A stretch of 32,515 nucleotides of DNA, taken from positions 1-32,515 of the forward strand of contig WTGV01000014.1 in NCBI GenBank assembly GCA_011525295.1. Reading direction: 5' to 3'. Position numbers and translations under genes: made by a program. Every line of letters begins with the position of its first letter. Position 1 is the first letter of the stretch. Below are positions 10,766 to 19,600 of this stretch, piece after piece. A model generated the notes under the pieces. The model made no database searches. It saw only the letters and a list, made by a program, of their open reading frames with translations, and was not told the DNA's origin. Origin of the DNA: Pseudomonadales bacterium. Its GTDB lineage: Bacteria; Pseudomonadota; Gammaproteobacteria; Pseudomonadales; Azotimanducaceae.

Positions 10766-11122
10766 CTACGTGAGTGTTCCGGTACCGCAAAGTGGACGAC
10801 GAGTATCCGTGGGTAAATGAAGCAGTTCACGATGGATAAACTGTTCAAATAATTCACCCAACAGGGTCAAACCCCTCTTGCGAAAGCGTTCTTCCAAAGC
10901 CATGAATTTAAAGGAATTCCAGCAACAATTCCAGAGCTCGACTTCCCTTTTCATCCACTTGTCGGTCTTGTGGATCAGCGAATCCTCCACCGGTGTTCTA
11001 TATTTGAGCTCGACTGGAAGACGTACATTCTCGACCTGATCTTTGTCGCATTCCTCCTGAAGATATTCATGCTCTCGCTGAAGACATTCAACCTCCATAC
11101 AAGCCGGTAAATTTGAATCCAT
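10766..11122 (-). pseudogene. Probable 3' fragment of an unknown gene
   Basis: The 118-codon frame shows coding-like codon structure from an ATG near 11098 (start of MEVECLQ) to a TAG at 10766. It contains a charged helical stretch (LQREHEYLQEECDKDQVENV) and an aromatic segment around WNCCWNSFKFMALEERF. I recognise no family. The upstream end collides head to head with the plus-strand Cys-pair remnant: conserved residues of that reading begin at about 11090, inside this frame. The simplest view is that this is the truncated 3' end of a leftward gene joined to another truncated gene by rearrangement. It may instead be a short intact gene starting at an internal ATG. Confidence 0.3.
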
Positions 11123-11514
11123 TTGCCGACAAAAAGGTATTCAAATCCCTGCGCAATATGCTGAACTCTTCCGAACCTCCTTCGTGTGATTCATACAAGT
11201 CAACTGGCCCAAAGAGATCAGGTAATTCTGTGATATTGAATTATCACGCGGTGCGTTGCAACACCAACAACGATGAAATAGGGGAGTGGAGACTTTTTCT
11301 TAAATTAGACTCCCCGGGCGAAGCTAAGGCGTTAAAGATCCTCGAAGGTGAACCGTATAACAAGGAAGAAATTACTTTCACTATCGCTGAAACTGAGCAG
11401 TCTCTCCGATATCAGTCAGGAAAATGGAAAGGTCGGATAAATTTATCGGTCAAGCGATCGACTGATTGGTGGAACACTCGTGTCGCACGAGAGTACATAG
11501 AACGTAACCTCTAG
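11008..11514 (+). pseudogene. 5'-truncated second copy of the secreted Cys-pair protein
   Basis: The frame is open from 11008 (after a TGA at 11005-11007) to a TAG at 11512-11514. From about 11092 it parallels the 228-residue protein at 9455-10141: PYKPVNLNP, two Cys 25 residues apart (24 in the other copy), Cys-x9-EW, and the closing SGKWKGRINLSVKR. It has no signal peptide, no good start (a TTG at 11113 is the earliest candidate after the homology begins) and no visible ribosome site. I read it as the surviving C-terminal part of a duplicated gene. It lies upstream of, and in the same direction as, the second permease/M1-like gene, mirroring the order of the intact minus-strand unit. Expression from the TTG cannot be excluded. 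Confidence 0.55.
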
Positions 11515-11789
11515 TTTGTTTGGTAGAAGTTACTAAAACTCGCCCCAATCGAAGTAAGACATACAGTTTCAAATGGAGAACTTCTTCGGAAGTTATATTC
11601 AATTCCAACCTTATTCAGCATTCCTGCGACACGGAGATTGCCATATCCGCTTCGATTGTTGGAAATTACGTCCATCCGGATCGTGTTCCCGACTTCATAA
11701 GTAGTATCTTCAGTAGCTACTCTGCTGAGTTGGCGGATTGGCAAATTCCTGCTATACGTAGAGGGTCGAGTAAGCTCATTTGGGGGCAC
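11511..11789 (-). pseudogene. Possible 3' fragment of a beta-rich protein
   Basis: The frame from a GTG at 11789 to a TAG at 11511 has coding-like codon composition in its second half and alternating polar/non-polar residues (YEVGNTIRMDVISNN, then GNLRVAGMLNKVGIEYNF) such as beta-barrel strands show. It has an in-frame stop shortly upstream, no ATG near the beginning and no ribosome site. I cannot name a family. The opposite strand is also open over 11520-11813. Its stop touches the stop of the convergent Cys-pair remnant. It is probably a leftover of a larger gene, but could be chance. Confidence 0.25.
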
Positions 11790-11814
11790 GTTAAGTACGT
11801 TTCAGACGGGTAAT

Positions 11815-12020
11815 CTAAGCCAATCGCCGGTAACTACCCAATGTGCCCTGAGGGAGTCTTCGCAGCCGTGGGTGAGATTGCGAGGTTTGTGGTAAATTGA
11901 CGAGAAATACACAGTAAATTGGTGTTTCGGAACATTGAATTTAGGCTCGAAATTCGCCTAGTCACCGGCTGTTTTTCGTGGTTTCAATGAGCAACAGTGT
12001 GGTGCCATTGAGTTTAGAGT
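11815..12020. other. Non-coding stretch between gene remnants
   Basis: About 200 bases with frequent stops in all frames and no repeat, RNA or promoter that I can support. It lies between two suspected pseudogene pieces. Confidence 0.35.
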
Positions 12021-12710
12021 TCAGTCACTCCAGGGACAGACTAAGGCTATGTGTTCGTGACAGGTGAGTGGGATTGTGATTGATCGTGAACGTAAACCAA
12101 CCCATCGTGCAGCTACTTTTACCGCCGTTTCATTGTTGAACTCCGTCCCGGTTTGGGTCTGGGAAAGAATTTTTGCGTTTGTGCTTCGGGCTGAGCGTTT
12201 TACTGGCGGTTTGCTTGCCCCCGCCCGGTGAAAGTTCACCAGTTGTTCCTCTAATTTTTTACCTCATGTTTTGCGCGCTTTTACACTTGCACTAACATGA
12301 TCGCTTTCAGATTGCGGTTGCCCTGAGCCTTCGTATGCCGAGTACATGATCCGAATCGATCTCCGAATAGAGTCGCTTCTATATAAACTGACCACCAGAA
12401 ATCTGCTCGTCGCCTTCGAAAGTTTTGCCAATGGCCTAAATGAAATATTGACGGTTTTTTGTCCACGGTCCCTATCAAATGCGAGGACGCGATCCTGTTT
12501 GCCTTGTCCCCATCATCAATTCTTGAAGATCAGATAATGCAGGTTTCTATTCAAAACTTGCGATGTCTGAAGGAAGGAATTTTCGACCTGAAGACTACCG
12601 AGTTTGATGTACTCCTCCGCGATTGATCGGGAAGCAACTAGAGTGTGGTGCATGCCGGTGCCTTTCGCTAGCCCGCTGTTGAAACCGAATGAATCTCTAC
12701 CGATAAGCAT
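12021..12710 (-). pseudogene. Suspected pseudogene with in-frame stops, unknown family
   Basis: One minus-strand frame reads from an ATG at 12710 to a TGA at 12021, about 230 codons, interrupted by stops at only two places: a TGA-TGA pair near 12512-12517 and a TGA near 12266-12268. Around a dozen stops would be expected by chance at this length. The three readable pieces look coding-like: one includes FGFNSGLAKGTGMHHTLVAS, the middle one LAKLSKATSRFLVVSLYRSD, and the last KVAARWVGLRSRSITIPLTC. I recognise no family. The region also serves as leader for the plus-strand permease gene at 12720, which starts ten bases from this frame's first codon. Chance openness remains possible. Confidence 0.3.
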
Positions 12711-12719
12711 GAAAATCCC

Positions 12720-15700
12720 ATGTTGAATACTCGAACGCTTTGGACATTTGCAGTTGCAGAAATGCGTTCTTGTCGTCGGTTGACTCGAACCTGGGTGATC
12801 CTCGCCGTTATATTTCTATTTTGTGCCGGTTGGTACATGCATAAGTTGGGTTGGAATTACCCCCGTGCACCAGGTCCATTCTTAGCGGATAGTAACGTCA
12901 CTGCGCGTTACCTGCTCCCTAGCTTGATGAACGACTTTATCGCAATATTTTCCATTGGCTTCATTTTCTTAGCCTTCGACATCCGAGCACGAGATGTTCA
13001 AGATCGCATCGCCGATGTGATCGATTCTCTACCCGCTTCTAATGTCGAAATTATTATCGGACGCCTCGCCGGTATCTTTCTACTCCTGTTCATTCCCTGC
13101 GTAGTTTTTCTAGCCGTTCTTGCAGGCTATGAATCAATCTCTGGACTGTTTGAATCCCGTAGCCGATTAGATTTACCACCACTATGGATGATGTCGCTTA
13201 TCACTTGGAATTTGATTCCCACTCTATTTTTCTACGGTGCTCTGGTCGTGTGCCTCTCTATCCTATTACGACTGCGTCTGTTAACAGCAATATTTGCTGT
13301 TGGAGCGCTGAGCGGATTTTTCTGGATCAACGATTACATCCCGGTGCGATTTCAAGACAGTTTACCCCAGTTTCTCGGTAGCACGATCGTTCCTTCAGAT
13401 CTTGCAACGGACTTCGTTTCAACCGCAGTTCTTGTTAACGCGTGTGGCGCGTTGTTGGTGTCCATCGCCTTGATTTTGTTTGCCGCGAACGCGCTCGACA
13501 GAATCGAACCGCGCCGCAGGTTGAATGCGACGCTTGGCATTGTGGCTGTAACTATTGCATCCGTTGGGTATTTCAGTTTGTTCGCTTCGACTCACAGTGC
13601 CGAGAACCGCAAAGTAGAGTGGGTTAAAACGCACCAACAATACGTTCACGATGCTCAACCTGATGTGCGCCACTTAGAAGGAACGGTCGACCTACAGCCG
13701 GGAAACAGTGTTTCGTTGGATGTCACTCTGACGGTCGTCAAACCAACTGAGAACAGCACCGGGTCAGTGGTGTTCTCTTTAAACCCTAAGTACAAGATCT
13801 CAAAACTGGTATTAAACGGCAAAGAATCAACAAACTACAGTTTCGAAAACGGGCTGTTAAAACTTCCGCCAGCCCTACTGTTAGATGGTTCAAACACACT
13901 ACAAGTGCAAGCGAAGGGGAAACTTGACGACCGTTTCGGATATCTTGATCAAGCGCGAGACTTGCAAAATCTCGCCCACAAGAGTGTCCGTCAACTTGGT
14001 CTGCGAAACTCGATTTTTCATCGTGATTATGTTGCGTTGATGCCGGGAATCTTCTGGTATCCAATCTCCGGTCCTGCTGTCGGTCGTGATCAGATTGAAT
14101 CGCGACCTCGGGATGTCTTCACTACCGACCTCAAAGTTAGAGTACCTCGAAAGTGGCAGGTAGCGATGGTGGGCAAACGCATCGAAGAAGCGGACCAGAA
14201 TCAAAACACATATCGATTCAGGAGTGGAGCACCGGTACCGGAAATCGCGTTGTTAGCTGCATACTTCGACCAACGCAGCATCACTATCGAAGGTGTTGAT
14301 TTCGAAGTTTTGTTTAATCGCAAACACCTTCAAAACTTCGCCTCGCTTACCCTAATTCAAGAACACATTCAAGAGTGGGTCTCGGCACGATTAAAAGACG
14401 CACGGGCGGCTTCTTTGGAATATCCTTATCAAACATTCTACATCGTCGAAGTCCCAAGCAATTTACGAATATATGGTGGCGGGTGGCGCATGGACTCGGT
14501 ACTACAACTTCCCGGAATGATGCTAATACGAGAAACATCGTTCCCAACCGAACCATTTAACAAAGTGGTTGACAGTGCACGGATCTATGGTGGGTCAGGT
14601 GAGGAAGAACAAGATAACTATGTTTTCGAGGCTTTTCTCAAATATTTTTATGATGACATGCAAGGAAGTAGCCCTTTTGCGGGTTTCGCGCGCAACTTCG
14701 TCTCACATCAACTCTCGGCTACTAAACAAGGTGCGACAGTACTACAGTATTTAGTAGATCAGCTGTCGAACCAACTCATTACCCCATACGAAAGCGGGTC
14801 ACTCTTCTCTTTGGCGGAATATGGTACTTTAATTCCTAGTCTGTCTAATCTGGGGTTTGTCTATCGGCTTGAAACTCACTACTCGAACCGGGCAAAAAAT
14901 TGGCGTGAACGCATTGCTAAGCTTCCGTCAACGTGGGAAGTCATGGAGCGAGTCCCGCTATTTGATCTTGATTTCAATACACACCCAATACGGTCCTATC
15001 GGGTATTACTCACCAAGGGATATGTGCTTGCAGAATCAATGATTGCTCACTTTGGTCCAGAAAACATCGGAGCGTTCTTGAAAAAACTACAGACTGACTT
15101 TCACGGGCGAGCTTTCACAGTAGAAGACTTCATCAAAGTAGCTGATGAAGTTGGGTTAGACTTCAACGATTGGGTGCTCCCTTGGCTAGAAGACACAAAC
15201 TTGCCCGGTTTTCAAGTCGAACCCGCATCTGTCTCAAAAATCGAATCGACAGAATTCAGCGACATCGAATATCAAACGACGTTTATTCTTTACAACGCCG
15301 AACCGATACCGGGTTTTATGCGTGTGGCATGGTCGGATGACGAAAACACAATTTCCTCGTGGGTGTACGATGATTCGATCATTTCTGATCCAATCTATGT
15401 CTCCGGACACGCTGCGAAACAGATATCTATAAGATCTGCCAATCCCATAACGTGGATTTGGATTGAACCCTCACTTGCACACAACCGGAGTGCTTTCGAA
15501 GTGTTCATACCGGAATATGACGTAAGCACTTTAACCGAAAGTTCCCCGCTACCCTTTGTTTCAGAGGTAGCTTGGCAGTCTTCTGACGCCGAGACCGTTA
15601 TCGTCGACGATCTTGATCCCGAGTTCAGCATCGTCACTCAAACTGATGAACCTGTGAACTACATCATTGAGCAAGTAGATTCTCCGGCACCTCTCACGAC

Positions 15701-16204
15701 CGACGAATATGATCAAGGGCTTCGAGTGGCGCGGTGGTTAAATTTTGGCGAATGGACTCGGATGTATGACTCTTCGAGTTACGGACGTTATCGCCGCTCG
15801 TACGCATATGTCATGCGTGGCGACGGGTCTTCTGCGGCACGATTTGAAGCTCAGCTACCACGTGAAGGACGCTGGAAGCTTGAGTTCCATGTACCGAAAT
15901 CAGTCTTTGAAGAATCATCGTACGGTTCGTCAACAAGTTTTTTGGTATGCAACGCGAAAATTTCAGCAAACGCCGTGCCGACCCAAATTCTCCGGACGAA
16001 CATTACACCTTACAAATTCGGAATGGAGATTTTGAAACTACGGAAAAATTTGACATAGCGAACGCGAAAATCGGTTGGAACGCAGTTGGAGAGTTTGAAT
16101 TCGGTTCCACCGACACTGAAGTATTGCTGAGAGATTGGGCCGGACACCAAGACATAATGGTTTGTGCTGATGCAATCCGGTGGACTGTTATCGAATCCCA
16201 ATGA
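12720..16204 (+). CDS. Second ABC-2-type permease/M1-like/golvesin-like fusion, interrupted by a -1 frame change
   Basis: A paralogue of the 5735-9295 protein. The first frame gives 1112 residues ending at 16058. The family's conserved end, GWNAVGEFE and VCADAIRWT, lies in the -1 frame and stops at 16204; joining the frames at 15938-15944 gives about 1161 residues against 1186 in the paralogue. The N-terminus has the same hydrophobic segments (FSIGFIFLAFDIRARDVQDRI, then DVIDSLPASNVEIIIGRLAGI). The body is the M1-like extracytoplasmic region, again without HEXXH. The LPGFQ segment and HLEGTVDLQPGNSVSLDVTL match the paralogue (HIEGTVAVYPGRSVSLDLTM). The ATG at 12720 lacks a clear SD; a six-codon frame starting at 12709 overlaps it. 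Whether the break is a programmed frameshift, a real mutation or a homopolymer sequencing error is open. No ATPase gene adjoins it. Confidence 0.78.
15938..15944 (+). promoter_or_regulatory. Slippery heptamer T-TTT-TTG at the frame break
   Basis: In the reading frame of the upstream part this is AGT TTT TTG, a perfect X-XXY-YYZ heptamer for tandem -1 slippage. A -1 shift here leads straight into GMQRENFSKRR and the conserved golvesin-like end. I did not establish a downstream hairpin or an upstream SD-like stimulator. A lost T in a seven-T run would give the same picture. Confidence 0.4.
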
Positions 16205-16205
16205 T

Positions 16206-16232
16206 ACGTTTTTGGTGAATGGAACCAAACGT
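16206..16232. terminator. Hairpin between converging genes, possible terminator
   Basis: ACGTTTTTGGT and ACCAAACGT can pair with two bulged T around a seven-base loop, immediately after the stop of the permease paralogue and just before the stop of the small convergent gene. No U-tract follows on either side, so it would be a weak intrinsic terminator. Confidence 0.25.
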
Positions 16233-16234
16233 TG

Positions 16235-16489
16235 TTAAACATGGGCTATTCTTTCAAACTGTCCTTTTTCTAATATCAAATTACAAAATCGCTCAGTTTC
16301 GACGATGGAATTGAAAAAGTGAGAATCTTGCGGCCAACTACTGCAAAACACGCGATTTTCCGCTCCAATACGGGCCAAATTCCATGCTACCCTGGACCGA
16401 TTGGCGGCATCCAATGATTGTTGAAATTCCCGTAGTTCCGCTAACCTGCTATCCGATAGACCTTCCAATTTCTTAGGCTTGTTGACCAT
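16235..16489 (-). CDS. Small hypothetical protein, helical
   Basis: An 84-residue frame starting MVNKPKKLEGLSDSRLAELR. It has coding-like codon use, a charged N-terminal part predicted to be helical and a C-terminal part rich in aromatic and hydrophobic residues (SHFFNSIVETERFCNLILEK). No signal peptide, no clear SD and no family that I recognise. It lies alone between the converging permease paralogue and the end of the PKS, read in the same direction as the PKS but 192 bases beyond its stop. It may be a real small gene or a remnant. Confidence 0.4.
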   Translation of the reverse strand: MVNKPKKLEGLSDSRLAELREFQQSLDAANRSRVAWNLARIGAENRVFCSSWPQDSHFFNSIVETERFCNLILEKGQFERIAHV

Positions 16490-16681
16490 TGTAGCCCAGC
16501 TATTCGATTGCCCGAGAACGCCTTTGTTGGCTACGTACTCCCTTCGTAAAAAACCAAATCAAAATTGGTCATCTACGACGCTATTTAACCTTGATCGGTG
16601 AAGCGCAATGATCAAAAAGTGTCTACGAAACTGTCCCCAAACATCTGCTCAAGTCCCATCGCGTAGACAAATGGTTCATAA

Positions 16682-19600
16682 TTACCGATTGAACCAATAC
16701 GATTGACGCTGGAAAGGATAATTTGGTAGCGAAATGCGTCGTCGTGTCTCTCCGGCGAAGAGTCCGCCGAATTCTAACTCGCACCCTGCCTCATACAATC
16801 GAGCGACAACTTCTACAATCTCTGTAGTCGAATTGATTTCAATCTCAGAGTCGACTCCTAGTTTCGTTAATGCTGCCACGTGTCGTGAGACGGGACCAGT
16901 TGAAGTGTTCGGCGCGAACCACGATGTCAGATTCGGAGTCTCGCCGATGTCTACCATTTGAGCTGTGGTACCGTTCACAAAGGGTAAACGGAGTGGCGAG
17001 AGAGAAAAATCGTTCAAGCAAGCTTCCAAATCTTGGGAGCGATCTTCCTCTTCATTTTTTCCTACGCGTTCGACGTACATTGCGGCGAGTCGAACACCGT
17101 CCTCGAGGCTAAACACGCCAGCCGCCTGAGCAGCAGCGAGTGCACCAACACCATATCCAACAACCACGCTTGGGTGAATTCCTAAGCTGTTCCACAATGC
17201 AGTGATTGCACACTCCAACGAATAAACAGCGGGTAGTGTCCATGCGGACTTCTCCCAATTTTTGGAATCTCCATTTAAGACTTCAAGCAATGAGTCATCG
17301 TATCTATCGCGAAAAGCTTGGTCGCATCGACTCAACACAGCTTGTAGCACCGGTTCGCTGTTGCACAGTTCATCTACGTTTTCGACCCACTGCTTGTAAT
17401 CGCCATTAAAAGTGAAGGCCAATTTCCCAATTGGTTTGCATTCAGGTTCAGTTTCTTGTCTTGCCACATTCAATAGACTCTCTCTTAACGATGCACAGTC
17501 GTTAAATGTGATGCCTGCCCGATGCTCAAAATGACTTCGACCGACACACGCAGTCCATGCCATGTCCGCAAGTAGCGTAGACTCAGCATCTTCCACGTCC
17601 GACAATGCTCTTTGTCGCCCGTCCAGCCAATCGAGATAACGGCCCGCTAGATCCTTGAGTGCGTCGTGAGACTTACCCGATAGAGGTAAAAGCCTCGTTT
17701 TGCGACTTGCCAAAGTTTCCATCTGCGCTTCGTCTTGAATCAAATCCCCAAGCAGAACAGGTACACGTTGTGAAGTACCGGTAACGAAGCCCTCTTGATC
17801 ATTTACAACTTGTTGGTCATCTCGTGTAGCAGCACGTTCGACGATAACGTGCGCGTTCGTGCCGGAAATACCGAATGCACTGACCCCCGCGACTGGAGAG
17901 CGATTTGACCTCTGGGGCCACACCGTCTGTTCAGATGTAACTTTTACCGGTAGTTTGTCCCATTCGACATGCGTACTGGGATTCTTAAAGTGTAGCTGCT
18001 TTGGAATGATCTCATGGTGCATTGACAACAGGACTTTGATGAGACCGGCAACGCCCGCCGCTGCTTCTAAGTGGCCGATATTGGTTTTTACCGTACCGAG
18101 CAGAAGCGGTTTATCAGATTCTCGACTCTGTCCGTAGACAGCAGCAGCAGCACGCACTTCGATAGGATCACCCAATTCTGATCCTGTTCCATGAACTTCA
18201 ATGTAGTCCAAGTCGGACGGAGCTAGTCCAGTCTGAGACAGAGTCTCTGCAAACAGTTGTTCTTGAGCTGTTCCATTAGGTACTGTCAGTGCTGCGGCAG
18301 CACCATTCTGATTGATTGCTGAGCCCTTGAGGACTCCCCAAATACGGTCGCCCTGAGCTTCGGCGTCGCTCAGACGCTTTAGGACTACCATGCCGCACCC
18401 TTCACCCCGTACGAAGCCGTCGGCTGCTGCGTCGAAGGTTTTACACTTGCCTGTTCGCGACAGCATCCCGTAATCCCTCATGAATCGCATCACAGGACGA
18501 GAAAGGATGATGTGCACGCCTCCAGCCAATGCTACGTCTACTTCACTTTGTCGAAGACTAGCGGCTGCTTGATGTACTGCCACCAACGACGACGCGCAGG
18601 TCATATCGAGTGGGATCGCAGGTCCCATCAGACCCAATGCAAAGGCAATTCTCCCAAGGGCGACGCTCCCCGCGGTTCCGAGATAACTATCGTCTCGGCC
18701 AGCAGCAGTTATTAAATCACGATATTCACTACTGCCTATGCCAGCAAAAACTCCGGCACGACCACCCTTGAGCGACACCGGATCTATTCCGGCGTCCTCC
18801 AATGCGTGCCAACTTGTCTCCAGCAACATTCTTTGACGTGGATCCATCATGTTTGCTTCTATCGGTCGAATTCCAAAAAAGCTAGCGTCAAACTGGTCGA
18901 GTCCATCAACAAATCCTCCGACGCGGTACTCAGACTCTTCGGCAGACGGGTCTCCAATGATTCCATTCCATGGACCTGTATCAGGCCGCCCGTCGGTCAC
19001 CAGATCAGCTCCTGCTTCAAGCTGTTTCCAATAACTCTCTAAGTCTGGTGCACCGGGGAACCGACAAGCCATGCCAACAATGGCTATTTGATCCTCATCG
19101 GACCGCGACTCTATGTTCAGTTCAGGTCTCGGCTGATCTTGAACCGTGGGTTGGACCTGAGGTGCAGTCTCAACTTGCAGAGTCGTCGATTGGTCTGGTA
19201 GTGCTGCCTGCATCCTTGTTGCAGAGTCATCCTCTTTCTGTTTCGACTGAGGCACAGACGTAGATTCAATCTCACCCAGTTCACCGTTTAAATGACTGGC
19301 GAGCAATTCAATATTCGGAAAGTCAAAGACGACCGTATTCGAGACTGTACATGCACCTGATAACGCGCGGTTTAGTCGATTACGAAACTCCACGGCCATT
19401 AGCGAGTCCATCCCTAGATCAAAGAAACCGACCGAACGTGCTGGTTCGGACGGCATGCGCAACACCGCTTGTAATTCTTGTTGTATAAAGGATACAAGCA
19501 AGTTTTCACGATCCGATACGTTAGCACTCGCGAGCCGAGCCAGTACGTCTTCTGTCGAGATCGCACCATCAGTTGCCTTATCGTCCTCTGACGAGAGCAA

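Noticed and set aside
11520..11813. 97-codon plus-strand frame after the Cys-pair remnant
   Set aside because: Antisense to the beta-rich minus-strand fragment, which has the more gene-like codon pattern. It shows no resemblance to the Cys-pair protein or other genes here. The choice between strands is not certain.
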